From: a bacterium
GTDB taxonomy: Bacteria; Verrucomicrobiota; Kiritimatiellia; CAIKKV01; CAITUY01
Reading direction: 5' to 3'
Assembly: GCA_037128595.1 (NCBI GenBank)
Contig: JBAXWB010000013.1
Span: forward strand, 1-64,000
DNA: 64,000 nucleotides
Shown piece by piece: positions 25,707 through 35,380 of the stretch (position 1 is the first letter of the stretch; each line of letters starts with the position of its first letter). The notes beneath the pieces are model-generated. The model was not told where the DNA came from, made no database searches, and worked only from the letters and a program-made list of their open reading frames with translations. Both the position numbers and the translations under genes were made by a program.

Positions 25707-25779
25707 GTGGGGCGGATGTCCCCATCCGCCTGTCTGAGGGTCCAACGGGCAACAAGGCGGATGGGGACATCCGCCCCAC
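25707..25779. repeat. 25-bp perfect inverted repeat made of two small palindromes
   Basis: Bases 25707-25731 and 25755-25779 are exact reverse complements with a 23-base spacer. Each arm contains GGCGGATG and CATCCGCC around a four-base TCCC or GGGA, so it can also fold by itself. It lies after the RND permease gene. Apart from this, the gap 25675-25968 shows only the leader of the sensor kinase gene (RBS-like CTGGGGG before GTG 25969). Confidence 0.8.
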
Positions 25780-25968
25780 AGGGGGGGAGCCAAAAACACA
25801 GGGGTGCACCCGCCACCATTTTAAACATTCCGTGAATTCTGTCTGATTATCTTGAGTCTGCTGAATGTTTAGATGTCTGCCCTGTGAAACCAACCTTGAC
25901 CTGACGGCCTGATTGCCGCAAAATCACCTATATAAGAGATTCTTGTCCATAACCTGGGGGATAAGCCT

Positions 25969-28900
25969 GTGGAATCCAGTAATACTATTGAGCGATCTGG
26001 GCCGGTGATATCCAGTCAGGGGCTGGCGATTGCAGCGGCGGGAATAGGTGTCCTGGCATTATTGGGATGGCTCCTTCATCTCCCGCGGTTGGCCAGCTTC
26101 GGGCTGGATTTTATCCCTATGGCACCGAGTACGGCGGTGATGTTGGTGTTTTATGGATCGGCGATATATTTACATGCACGGGCCCCCCAAGAATGTCACA
26201 CCGCCTGGTGTGCTACAGTAGGAGGACTGGGTGCCATCATGGCCCTTCTCTTGTTCGTGATGGCCTGCATGAACATTCACTGGGCGGGTGAGCACTTTTG
26301 GGTTGCTATTGACGGAATGGATCGTGCTTCGACTGCCGGGCACATGTCCGCCGTAACGGCGTTTTGCTTTGTTCTGGTGAGTTTGTCCTTTCTGACGTTG
26401 CTGGTATCTGGGCTAAATCATTCTTGGCTCGGTATTTTTGGATTGGTTTGTGCCGCATTCATTACAGGGATTTGCCTTGTTTTCCTGCTGGCGTATCTTT
26501 TTGGAACGCCATTGCTTTACGGGGGAAGATTTATACCACCTGCGCTCAACACGCTGCTGGCGATTGCGCTATTGAGTATTGCGCTTCTGATTCTCATTCT
26601 GAATCCGCCCGCATATCGTGCCCGACGTTTCCTGGAAGTCTCTGAAATCGTGATCATTCTCCTTCTCGTGTTTGCTTTTTTGGCCGCGGGGATCATCACC
26701 ACCGGCTACCTTTCGTATCGGCAATATGAACAGAAGTTTCGCGGTGGGGTGAATCAACAGATTGAGTCTATTGTTGAACTGAAAGCGAATGAACTGACCC
26801 AGTGGCGTAAGGAACGTTTGAAGGATGGCGCCCATCTGTTCGGAAACCCTGTTTTTTCCTCACTTGTGCGGCGTTTTTTCGAGAACCCGAAAGATACAGA
26901 AGTCTCACGGGGGCTTGAGGTCTGGATGAGCAACCATGTTAGTGAGGTCGGGTATTACCAGCTTGTCTTGTTCGATACCCAGGGGGTCAATCGGCTGACG
27001 GTCCCTTCCAATCGCACAACGGTGGATCCATTTGTCGCGCAGCATATACCGGAGCTTTTAAGTGCCCGTTGTGTGATGTTCCGTGATTTCTACCGGAACG
27101 AATACGATCAACGCGTCTATTTGGATGTACTGGTGCCTATCTTCGATGCAGCTGATACGAATCGGTCGCTGGGGTTGCTGGTGATGCGTATTGACCCGGA
27201 AGTCTATCTGTATCCTTTCATTAGCCGTTGGCCAACTCTTAGCGTGAGTGCCGAAACGTTGCTTGTTCGCCGTGAAGGGAGTGAAGTGGTGTTTCTGAAT
27301 AAACTCCGGTTTGACACGAATACCGCGTTGAATTTGCGTGAACCTATCGATCGTCCCGCTCTGCCGGCTGCTCAGGCGGCCCGCGGGGTGGAAGGCATCA
27401 TGGATGGGATTGATTACCGTGGGGTACCGGTGGTGGCCGCCTTGCGAACCATCCCTGACTCACCCTGGTCGTTGGTCGCACGTATGGATTCGGCGGAAGT
27501 GTATACCCCGATCAGGGAACGGCTTTGGCAGGTGGTCGTCATGGTGGGGGCGTTGATCTTATGTGCAGGGGCGTTTGTGAGCTTGATCTGGCGACGACAG
27601 CGTCTCCTGTTCTACAAGGAACAAGTGTCGTCGGTGGATAGCGTCCGGGAAGCCAAGGAGTATCTGGAGAATCTGATTACCCACGCCAACGCCCCGATCA
27701 TTGTCTGGGATCCGCAATTCCATATCACCCGGTTCAATGAGGCGTTCGAGTCACTTACCGGGCGAAAAGCAGTGGACGTCGTGGGGGGGCCATTGGAGAT
27801 TCTGTTCCCGCCCGCGCAAGTCGCTAATTCCATGGAGTTGATCAGGAAAACACTGGGGGGTGAACGGTGGGAGTCGGTGGAGATCAGTATTCAGCATTGC
27901 GATGGCTCTCTCCGGACCGTGTTATGGAACTCGGCCACCATTTATGCGGCGGATGGCAAAACCCCCATGGCGGCCATCGCGCAAGGCCATGATATCACCA
28001 AGCGGAAACGGGCAGAGCAGTACTTAATGGAGAGCGAGAGTAAATACCACTCGCTGATTGACAACATGACCGAGGGCGTGGCCCTGCATGAGATCATTTG
28101 TGACCAAAATGGAAAGGCAGTGAACTACCGGATTGTGGATGTCAATCCTGCCTTTGAAAAGCAAACAGGGATCGCCGTCACTGAAGCTCTTGGGCGACTC
28201 GCGACAGAACTCTATCATGTCGATACCGCTCCTTTTTTGGATATTTATGACCGCGTGGTCCGGACGGGGACCCCGTGCACGTTTGAGACTGAGAATCCTG
28301 TGCTCAATAAGAAGTTTACCATTTCAGTGTATTCCCCCAAGCCGGGTTGGTTCGCCACGATTTTTACCGATATCACCCAGCGTTTGAAACTGAACGAAGC
28401 GAATGCCCGGTTGGCAACCGCCGTCGAGCAGGCGGCGGAGACCGTCGTCATCACGGATGCCGACGGCGCCATTCTCTACGCCAATCCCGCGTTTGAGAAG
28501 ACCACGGGCTATACCCTCACGGAAGCCCTTGGTCAGAATCCGCGAATATTGAAAAGCGGAAAGCATGATGCGGAGTTCTACCGTCATATGTGGGAGGTTT
28601 TGAATGCTGGCAAGGTATGGACAGGCCGCATCACAAACAAGCGTAAGGACGGGACAATTTATGAGGAGGATGCCAGCCTCTCCCCGGTGTTGGATGCCGC
28701 GGGAAAGATCGTTAATTTTGTTGGCGTGAAACGCGATATCACCCGTGAGTCGCAACTGGAACAGCAGATTCTCCAAGCCCAGAAAATGGAGGCGATTGGC
28801 CGCCTGGCAGGTGGGGTGGCGCATGATTTCAACAACATTCTTGCGGTCGTCCTCATGAATGCGTCGGAGCTGAGCGATGATGCCAATGCCACGCCGGCCC

Positions 28901-29907
28901 AGACCGAAGGGCTCAATGAAATTATCCAGGCCGCTGAACGGGGCGCCAACCTCACCCGGCAGATGCTGACCTTCAGTCGCCGTCAGGTCATGCAGATGCG
29001 CACATTGGATCTTAACGATGTGGTGGTCGGGGTTACCAAGATGCTCCAGCGGATCATTGGCGAAGACATTGTGCTGCAAACCCGCTTGGCGCCTGATGAT
29101 ATGCTGGTGTGGGGCGATTCAGGGATGATTGAGCAGGTTCTGCTGAATCTGGCGGTGAATGCCCGTGACGCCATGCCGGAGGGCGGTCATCTCACTATGG
29201 AGTTGGGTAACTGCGTCGTGGATGAACTCTCGGCCAAAGCCCACAAGGGCAAGGCTGGGGATTTTGTTCTCCTGACCGTGCGGGATGACGGATTCGGCAT
29301 ATCGCAGGAACATCTGTCACATATTTTTGAACCGTTCTACACCACCAAAGCGGCAGGCAAAGGGACTGGCCTGGGGCTGGCCACCTTGCATGGGATTGTG
29401 GAGCAGCATCATGGCTGGGTGGTCGTTGAAAGCGAAGTGGGTCAGGGCACGGCCTTCTTTATTTATTTTCCACGATTGTTGATGACAAAGCAGGTTGGTG
29501 ACGAGCCAGCGGCACTCGTGAGCGTAAATGGGGGAACTGAAACGATTCTGGTGGTGGAAGATGAGAAGTCATTGAGAACGCTGGCGGTTCGTATTTTGAA
29601 GCATAGTGGTTACCATGTGCTGGAAGCGTCCGATGGGGCGGAGGCTCTCAAGGTGTGGCGTGAGCATCATCTTGAGGTCGATTTACTGGTGACGGATATC
29701 ATTATGCCCGGGGGGATTTCAGGAGGCAAACTGGCTGATCAGTTACGGGCCGAAAAGCCCGGGCTCAAGGTCATCTACATGAGTGGCTATTCCGGAGAAG
29801 TAGCGGGGACCGGTCTGAACTTGCGCGAAGGCCGGCAGTTTCTGCAAAAACCATTTCCTCCGTCCAAACTTGTCCAGACGGTACGGGAATACCTGGACGC
29901 CGTTTAA
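25969..29907 (+). CDS. hybrid sensor histidine kinase with 7-TM N-terminus, Cache-like and three PAS domains
   Basis: 1312 residues from GTG 25969. Residues about 17-245 hold seven hydrophobic helices, then a periplasmic Cache-like sensor (about 250-500) and one more helix (about 515-535). Three PAS domains follow (about 560-680, 690-805 and 815-930; the motifs DVVGG, DVNPAFEKQTG and NPAFEKTTGYT are visible). The phosphoacceptor is His952 in GGVAHDFNNILAVV, the ATPase has DDGFGIS and GKGTGLGLATL, and the C-terminal receiver (about 1190-1310) has Asp1198 and phospho-acceptor Asp1243. It has no separate partner gene, so phosphorelay to a distant protein is expected. Convergent with the FAD gene, overlapping it by four bases. 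Confidence 0.92.
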   Translation: MESSNTIERSGPVISSQGLAIAAAGIGVLALLGWLLHLPRLASFGLDFIPMAPSTAVMLVFYGSAIYLHARAPQECHTAWCATVGGLGAIMALLLFVMACMNIHWAGEHFWVAIDGMDRASTAGHMSAVTAFCFVLVSLSFLTLLVSGLNHSWLGIFGLVCAAFITGICLVFLLAYLFGTPLLYGGRFIPPALNTLLAIALLSIALLILILNPPAYRARRFLEVSEIVIILLLVFAFLAAGIITTGYLSYRQYEQKFRGGVNQQIESIVELKANELTQWRKERLKDGAHLFGNPVFSSLVRRFFENPKDTEVSRGLEVWMSNHVSEVGYYQLVLFDTQGVNRLTVPSNRTTVDPFVAQHIPELLSARCVMFRDFYRNEYDQRVYLDVLVPIFDAADTNRSLGLLVMRIDPEVYLYPFISRWPTLSVSAETLLVRREGSEVVFLNKLRFDTNTALNLREPIDRPALPAAQAARGVEGIMDGIDYRGVPVVAALRTIPDSPWSLVARMDSAEVYTPIRERLWQVVVMVGALILCAGAFVSLIWRRQRLLFYKEQVSSVDSVREAKEYLENLITHANAPIIVWDPQFHITRFNEAFESLTGRKAVDVVGGPLEILFPPAQVANSMELIRKTLGGERWESVEISIQHCDGSLRTVLWNSATIYAADGKTPMAAIAQGHDITKRKRAEQYLMESESKYHSLIDNMTEGVALHEIICDQNGKAVNYRIVDVNPAFEKQTGIAVTEALGRLATELYHVDTAPFLDIYDRVVRTGTPCTFETENPVLNKKFTISVYSPKPGWFATIFTDITQRLKLNEANARLATAVEQAAETVVITDADGAILYANPAFEKTTGYTLTEALGQNPRILKSGKHDAEFYRHMWEVLNAGKVWTGRITNKRKDGTIYEEDASLSPVLDAAGKIVNFVGVKRDITRESQLEQQILQAQKMEAIGRLAGGVAHDFNNILAVVLMNASELSDDANATPAQTEGLNEIIQAAERGANLTRQMLTFSRRQVMQMRTLDLNDVVVGVTKMLQRIIGEDIVLQTRLAPDDMLVWGDSGMIEQVLLNLAVNARDAMPEGGHLTMELGNCVVDELSAKAHKGKAGDFVLLTVRDDGFGISQEHLSHIFEPFYTTKAAGKGTGLGLATLHGIVEQHHGWVVVESEVGQGTAFFIYFPRLLMTKQVGDEPAALVSVNGGTETILVVEDEKSLRTLAVRILKHSGYHVLEASDGAEALKVWREHHLEVDLLVTDIIMPGGISGGKLADQLRAEKPGLKVIYMSGYSGEVAGTGLNLREGRQFLQKPFPPSKLVQTVREYLDAV

Positions 29908-31271
29908 GGTTGCCCGGCAATCAGGGAGCCACCGGCGGAAAGTCGTTGCCGGAGGGCCTTCGGGTCCACGTCACCAATCGAGGTGTTCTTTTCCAGCGCC
30001 ATTACACAGGCGACCCCGGCCGCTTCGCCGGTCTGGTTCATGTTGACCATGACCCTGAGCGCACTGAAGGCGAGGGGGTCCGCATCCAACATGCGGCCGG
30101 CGAGGACGAGATTGGGGATACGTCCCGGGACAAGACTCCTGAAAGGAATTTGATAGAAGGTTGGATTTTCAGCTATGGGTTCCCGCCATCGGGCCTTGCG
30201 CGCCGGCTGGCCTCGTTCGGTAATAATCTCCTCGCTCCCGTCCAGATAGCGGAATGTGATGCCCGGCCCGGCTGAATGGTGGATGTCCACCCGGTAGGAT
30301 CCGTTGGCAATGGAGTCCGGGAAAGGCCGCCCGTAGAGCACATCATCACCTGTGATCCGATATGCGGTGGTTATGCGTCTTGTTTCACGTGCCCCAATGG
30401 TTGCCGCCAGGTCGACCAGGGTGACCGGTGAGTCGGGGGGGCCGTATTTCCGGATCACATCCATGATGGCGCGCACCTGACGGCGCCCCTCGATTTCCGC
30501 GTAGGACAGCTGATCCCCGAGAGAGGTATCGGCTCCAAAGACGTGGGTGTCGGCCCGGAGTTCAATATCGGGAAGGTGGGGAATGGGGGAGCCCCAGCCC
30601 CAGTCTTTTTTAAGTCCGAACTCATGGCCGTGCTCGTGTACGGCGGCTTGCCAGTCGAACGGGCCCAGGTTTCTGAGCCCGTATAGCTTCGAACAGGTGG
30701 TGGGAGGTTGCAGGGAGGAGGGGGATTCGGACGGCAACCCCAGATCAAGCGCCAGATCGGCATCCCCGGTCGCATCCACAAAATAGCGTGCCCGGATGGC
30801 CTGACGCCCGTTTTTGTTCTCGATGATCACCGCTTGAAGTTCCGGCCCAAGCGTGATTGGGGCGGTATAGAAGGTGTGGAGAAAGGGTGTGATGTGGTGT
30901 TCCATCACCAGTTCATCCAACTCAATCTTTAACTCCTCGGTGTTGAGCCGGTACGCATTGATCCAGTCGCCGGTTTCAGTCACTGCGTCCCGTTTTTTCA
31001 GCCGTTCAATGACTTCAAGGGTGAGGCCGCCGATGATGGGGCGTTGTTGGGTGGTATCCCGGAGACTGTGCCAGATGTTAACGGATCCGGCCGTGGCCAC
31101 TCCCCCGAAACAATTTTGTTTTTCGATGATGGCCACCTTTGCCCCGAGGCGGGCGGCGCGGACGGCGGCAAACACTCCCGTGCAACTTCCCCCGATGACA
31201 CAGATATCGGTTTCAAGCACGACCGGAATGTCGCGGCCGGGTTCACGGATCATGGGTGGGATACGGTTCAT
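29904..31271 (-). CDS. FAD-dependent oxidoreductase (FAD_oxidored / PF12831 type)
   Basis: 455 residues. The dinucleotide site is ICVIGGSCTGVFAAVRAARLG (about 23-43) followed by an acidic end (IIEKQNCFGG); the C-terminal FAD contact is NLVLAGRMLDAD near residue 398. This family is frequent in PVC bacteria beside sugar-degradation genes; substrates are mostly unknown. No signal peptide is seen. It is downstream of a Gly-rich secreted protein (23 bases), and its 3' end overlaps that of the large kinase by four bases. Confidence 0.8.
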   Translation of the reverse strand: MNRIPPMIREPGRDIPVVLETDICVIGGSCTGVFAAVRAARLGAKVAIIEKQNCFGGVATAGSVNIWHSLRDTTQQRPIIGGLTLEVIERLKKRDAVTETGDWINAYRLNTEELKIELDELVMEHHITPFLHTFYTAPITLGPELQAVIIENKNGRQAIRARYFVDATGDADLALDLGLPSESPSSLQPPTTCSKLYGLRNLGPFDWQAAVHEHGHEFGLKKDWGWGSPIPHLPDIELRADTHVFGADTSLGDQLSYAEIEGRRQVRAIMDVIRKYGPPDSPVTLVDLAATIGARETRRITTAYRITGDDVLYGRPFPDSIANGSYRVDIHHSAGPGITFRYLDGSEEIITERGQPARKARWREPIAENPTFYQIPFRSLVPGRIPNLVLAGRMLDADPLAFSALRVMVNMNQTGEAAGVACVMALEKNTSIGDVDPKALRQRLSAGGSLIAGQP

Positions 31272-31294
31272 GAGGGGGAGCGCGCAGAGTGGCT

Positions 31295-32176
31295 TTACTT
31301 AATGGCACTAAAATTTCCCGAATAGGTGCCGGTTCCTGTGGGAGTGGTCAGGGTTCCCTGAATGGAGCCTGCGATACGGTTATTGATCACTGTGCCCAGA
31401 TATTGAATTTCGCCCGTCCCGTTGGTTTCCGTTACGGAGGTGACCAGAAGGAAGTTGGCTCCTGAAAGCCTGCCTTCGAGATGGTGGCCTTCAGACAGGG
31501 TATCGCTACTGACCAGGTTATTTGCATCGATCGAGATCGACATGCTATGCGCAGAGCAACTGGAGCTGCTGCCTGGCGGCTGGACGCAGAGGGTGACGTT
31601 TCCATTGTAGGTGCCGGCGGCATTCGTGGTGGTGCCATCAGAAGAACTGCTGCCTCCACCGCCCCCCCCACCGCCGCCCGCCAACGCGAGGACTGCCCCG
31701 CCGGCCAGAACGACTCCGCCGGCAATCAGGGCGGGTTTGGTCCATGAATGGCCTTTCGCTTCCGGTGCTGGCGAGGTTGCCGCTGGGGACCCGGTGTTTT
31801 TCACCGCGATAGTGTACCAGGGGGTTTCCACGGTGGCATCTGCGGCATTCCGTGCTTCGATATAGTAAAGGATCTGGTTAAGCCCGGTGGTTATGTCCGC
31901 AGACAAGGTCCCCGTGAACCAGCCTGCTCCCGAGTGTTGCATGGCGACTTTATAAGGGGCGGCATCACGTGAGACGGCATAGTACAGGGTGACCGTTTTC
32001 ACAGGTTGGTCCCCTGATTTCACCAGTGCCCGGAAAAGGACCTCCTGCCCCTTTACCGCCAGGGTGATGGGGGAATGTTCGATCTGGAGGGCTTCCGCTG
32101 AAACCGGACGCGCCGCTAGGGCTCCGAACAGGACAACCAAAGATAATTGCATTAAACGTGAGTATTTCCACTTCAT
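31295..32176 (-). CDS. secreted/membrane-anchored protein with Gly9-Ser4 linker, unknown function
   Basis: 293 residues, family not recognised. Signal peptide 1-27 (ending RPVSA). Residues about 30-125 are an Ig-like beta domain (VKTVTLYYAV, QILYYIEARNA). A hydrophobic helix (about 150-166, ALIAGGVVLAGGAVLALAG) leads into nine glycines and four serines, then a second beta domain with paired Cys (CVQPP and SSSCSAH). The poly-Gly run sits on a C-rich tract near 31656-31680 that could slip in replication. The Ig + helix + Gly-rich linker layout suggests an envelope or surface role. Confidence 0.5.
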   Translation of the reverse strand: MKWKYSRLMQLSLVVLFGALAARPVSAEALQIEHSPITLAVKGQEVLFRALVKSGDQPVKTVTLYYAVSRDAAPYKVAMQHSGAGWFTGTLSADITTGLNQILYYIEARNAADATVETPWYTIAVKNTGSPAATSPAPEAKGHSWTKPALIAGGVVLAGGAVLALAGGGGGGGGGSSSSDGTTTNAAGTYNGNVTLCVQPPGSSSSCSAHSMSISIDANNLVSSDTLSEGHHLEGRLSGANFLLVTSVTETNGTGEIQYLGTVINNRIAGSIQGTLTTPTGTGTYSGNFSAIK

Positions 32177-32263
32177 GACAGACTTCCTTCGTACAATAAA
32201 ATAGATCCACCGAAAAAGGTAAGCTGATTCAAGGGGGGCGGCAAGAAGATAAATTCCGGGGCC

Positions 32264-33469
32264 TTACTCATTCCTCAACGCCTCGGAGGGGGAAATCCGG
32301 GCGGCGGCACGGGCGGGCCAGTAGCTGAATACGACGCCAAGAAACAAGCCCGACAGGAGAGGAATGGCGAGAACGGCAGAACCGAGGTGGATGGGGAGGG
32401 GGCTCCAGGCCAGGGTGAGCTTCAGGAGGATCCAGGCGCCCCCCGTGCCGGCCAGGGTGGCGGCCAGGGTGATTAACAAGGCTTCGCACATGAACAAGAT
32501 GCCAATATCGGATGGGGAGGCGCCCAGCGCGCGGCGCAAGCCGATCTCAGGAACGCGGGTTTGGACCCCTGTCAGGAGCAGACTGGTCAGGGTCAGGCCT
32601 CCCAGAATCAGGCAGAGGCAAACAATCGTTCCGCCTGCCAACATGATCAGCCGTTGGTAACGGATGAGGCGATGGACCAGGGTTTGTGGGGTGACCCATG
32701 AAAGCCCTTCCACGGTCTGGTCCGGCTGAAGCATCAACGTTTCCGTCCGCCGGATCAGGGCATCGAAATGAGCGGGGACCGATCCCTTGATGAAGATGGA
32801 GTCCAGCCGGGTGGCGGCGGGCACCGGTGCAGTGGACCAGCAGGCGGGCACGCTCCATGGGACCAACAGCAGGCGGTTCCCGGGCGTCACGGCGCGTTGG
32901 GTATCGCTGGCTTCGAGTGTGCCGGTGTCGATTTCCGCAATCCCGATCACACGGAAAGGGACGTTCCGGAGGCGCACCGTACCGCCGACTGCGAGGGTCA
33001 TCGCCTGGGCCAAGGCGGTGCTAGCGATGGCGCACCGGGACCGGTCCCGGATGTCCGTGGTGTCAAAGGGGCGGCCCTGAACGATGCGCCAGGGGCGGAC
33101 TTGAAAGAGTGTCTCGTCCGTTGCCGCGAGGACCGCACCCGGGGGAAGTCCCGCCGCCGTGGCATCCTCAAGTCGCAATCCTGTGACGATGGCTTCCGGC
33201 AGATTGACGGCGAGACACTCGGAGTGTAGGCGGGAAAGCAGGGAGCGTTCCATCGGGTGTGACGTCTCCGGGGGTTGGACGAGCCCGAACACGTTAACAC
33301 CCAGTTCCCTGATCATCAGGTGTGTTTTTTGATGGACCCCGCCCAGAATGGCCAGCAGGGATACCAGAGCCGCCATGCCGATGGAGAGGCTGGCAAACGA
33401 GAGTCCCGCGCGTGCCGGTTGGGCGCGGGTGCCTTCGCCAATGTCATGTATGAGAGCCATCCAGCGCAT
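32264..33469 (-). CDS. ABC transporter permease (MacB/FtsX-like)
   Basis: 401 residues. One helix near the N-terminus (about 22-42), a periplasmic MacB-type domain (about 50-270), then three helices (about 275-300, 325-350 and 365-385), with the final LSGLFLGVVFSYWPARAAARISPSEALRNE typical of FtsX/MacB permeases. The ATPase is a separate, adjacent gene (4 bases upstream). This is the last gene of an FHA - GT2 - TolC-like - HlyD - ATPase - permease operon. Confidence 0.88.
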   Translation of the reverse strand: MRWMALIHDIGEGTRAQPARAGLSFASLSIGMAALVSLLAILGGVHQKTHLMIRELGVNVFGLVQPPETSHPMERSLLSRLHSECLAVNLPEAIVTGLRLEDATAAGLPPGAVLAATDETLFQVRPWRIVQGRPFDTTDIRDRSRCAIASTALAQAMTLAVGGTVRLRNVPFRVIGIAEIDTGTLEASDTQRAVTPGNRLLLVPWSVPACWSTAPVPAATRLDSIFIKGSVPAHFDALIRRTETLMLQPDQTVEGLSWVTPQTLVHRLIRYQRLIMLAGGTIVCLCLILGGLTLTSLLLTGVQTRVPEIGLRRALGASPSDIGILFMCEALLITLAATLAGTGGAWILLKLTLAWSPLPIHLGSAVLAIPLLSGLFLGVVFSYWPARAAARISPSEALRNE

Positions 33470-33473
33470 GAGG

Positions 33474-34175
33474 TTACTCCGTCAATGGCGTTTCAATAAC
33501 CGTTCCGTCCCGGCAGACGAGACTCCGGTTACAGTATTTTAAAAGGGCTGGGTTATGGGTGGCCAGAAGGATGGTGATTCCACGCCGGTTCAGCTTCTGG
33601 AAACAGGTCATCACGCCTTCCGCGGAATCCCGGTCAAGGTTCCCGGTGGGCTCGTCGACGAGGAGCAGGTCGGGTGGTTCGGCCACGGCGCGGGCGATCG
33701 CCGTGCGTTGCATTTCCCCGCCCGAAAGAAGCCGCGCCGGCTGGTCGGCATGCGGGGTGAGGTTCATTTCCTCAAGGGCCTGTCGCGCGAGGCTTACCGC
33801 CCGGGCCCGCGGGACATCGAGGTAGCGGAATCGGAAAAGGACATTTTCCAGCACCGTCCGGTGGCTTAGGAGGCAGAACCGTTGAAACACCATTCCAATC
33901 CGGTGTTTGCGTAACCGGTTCATCCCGGGTTCATCCAGCGCCGACACCTCCTGTCCCCCAAACAGGATGGTGCCGGAAGTCGGACGATCCAGAAGGGCGG
34001 CCAGGTTCAGGAAGGTCGTTTTCCCGGAACCGGAGGGGCCGGTAAGGGCGACAAACTCGCCTGGATAGATCGCGAGGGTGACAGACTGGAGCACCCGGGT
34101 GGAGCCATGAGGCGTCGCGAAGGACTTGGATACATCCGTCAGGGTGAGAATGGGGAGTGGGCGGGATGGGGTCAT
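33474..34175 (-). CDS. ABC transporter ATPase (MacB/LolD-like)
   Basis: 233 residues. Walker A GPSGSGKTTF (about 40-49), Q-loop MVFQRFCL, signature LLSGGEMQRTAIARAV, Walker B DLLLVDEPTGNLD, and the switch His in LLATHNPAL. Typical LolD/MacB size. Its 5' end overlaps the adaptor stop by four bases. It powers the MacB-type permease encoded next. Confidence 0.93.
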   Translation of the reverse strand: MTPSRPLPILTLTDVSKSFATPHGSTRVLQSVTLAIYPGEFVALTGPSGSGKTTFLNLAALLDRPTSGTILFGGQEVSALDEPGMNRLRKHRIGMVFQRFCLLSHRTVLENVLFRFRYLDVPRARAVSLARQALEEMNLTPHADQPARLLSGGEMQRTAIARAVAEPPDLLLVDEPTGNLDRDSAEGVMTCFQKLNRRGITILLATHNPALLKYCNRSLVCRDGTVIETPLTE

Positions 34176-35380
34176 GGCAGGATGAGCCGATCGCCGGGGG
34201 TGACGCCTTCAATGACTTCGTGATGCCGGGCATCACTCCACCCTATTTTCAGAAAGCGGGGTTCACTTCCCTTGAAGGTGCGTACCCGGCATGAGGCCTT
34301 GCCCTGATCCCACTGGACGGCCGCTCGCGGGATCAAGGTGGCATCGGCCCGGGTATAGGATCGCACTTCAACATGCAGCGACATACCGGGCCGCAGCCGC
34401 TCGTCCAATTGATCGATGCGGACCACCATCCGGAAGTATTTCTGCCAGGCCGGGTAGCCGGGTTGAGCTTGCGCCATGAGGCCGATGCTCTCCACTGTTG
34501 CGGCCAGATGGAGGTCAGGATATGCCAGTGGCGTGACAAGGGCGGGTTGGCCAGTCTGGACACGTGCCAGATCCGATTCGGGGATGAAACAGGGGACAAT
34601 GAATTCATTCATATCCGGAATGCAGAGGAACGGCTGGTTGGGGTAGAGGGTGTCGCCAATCCGGACCGACCTGAATTCAGTACCGATATGCAGGGGGAGG
34701 TAGACGGCCAACCCGTCTGAAGGGGCGGTGATCACGCAGTTGGTGAATTGTTGTTGCGCCAGTGCCATTTGCTGGCGCGCCGCCTCTACCGCCGCCCGGG
34801 CTTGGGTGAGTTTGGCCGGGTGCAGGTGGGCGGTAGCAAGTGTCCGGTGCTGTTTGATTTGGGCCGTTTTGGCCTCCAGTCCGGCCAGTTTGGATTCCTG
34901 CTGATCAATCTCCCGGCGTGAAACCAGGTTGCGATCAACCAACTCGCGGGTGTCGGCGAGGATCTGTTTTTCCGTGGCGTACTGGTATTGGATGTCATTC
35001 AGTTGAATATCGAAATCCTGCATTTCCAAGGGGATCGTCGCCTGTTCCAGGGCATCTAATTCAGCCTCAGCCCGGGCAGATTCGCTTTTCAGTTTAACGA
35101 GATCCGTTTCCAACTGGGACCCATCCATGCGCACAAGAAGGTCGCCCCGCTTAACTTGCGCCCCTTCCGGAACTAATTCGATGAGGGTGGCGCGTCCTTG
35201 AAATCGCGAGAGGATAGTTTCCACGTGCCGGGCTTCGAGGGTGCCATCGCAGGGAGTCCATACGGTGAGCGGGCCGTGAATCACCAGGGGTTCGTCCCGG
35301 GTAACCGATTCGGTGGCGGTCGGGTTTCCGCAACCGCCGGCGAGGATGACTGCGCACCATAACAGGATGAGTGTTTTCAT
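34172..35380 (-). CDS. HlyD/MacA-type periplasmic adaptor lipoprotein
   Basis: 402 residues. Signal peptide with lipobox LAGGC (Cys17), so it is membrane-anchored by lipid. Residues about 60-100 give a barrel-sandwich half (RATLIELVPEGAQVKRGDLLVRMD), about 105-205 a long coiled coil, and about 210-240 the second half (TAPSDGLAVYLP), then barrel domains. It links the MacB-like transporter to the outer-membrane channel gene that overlaps it by four bases upstream. Confidence 0.88.
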   Translation of the reverse strand: MKTLILLWCAVILAGGCGNPTATESVTRDEPLVIHGPLTVWTPCDGTLEARHVETILSRFQGRATLIELVPEGAQVKRGDLLVRMDGSQLETDLVKLKSESARAEAELDALEQATIPLEMQDFDIQLNDIQYQYATEKQILADTRELVDRNLVSRREIDQQESKLAGLEAKTAQIKQHRTLATAHLHPAKLTQARAAVEAARQQMALAQQQFTNCVITAPSDGLAVYLPLHIGTEFRSVRIGDTLYPNQPFLCIPDMNEFIVPCFIPESDLARVQTGQPALVTPLAYPDLHLAATVESIGLMAQAQPGYPAWQKYFRMVVRIDQLDERLRPGMSLHVEVRSYTRADATLIPRAAVQWDQGKASCRVRTFKGSEPRFLKIGWSDARHHEVIEGVTPGDRLILP

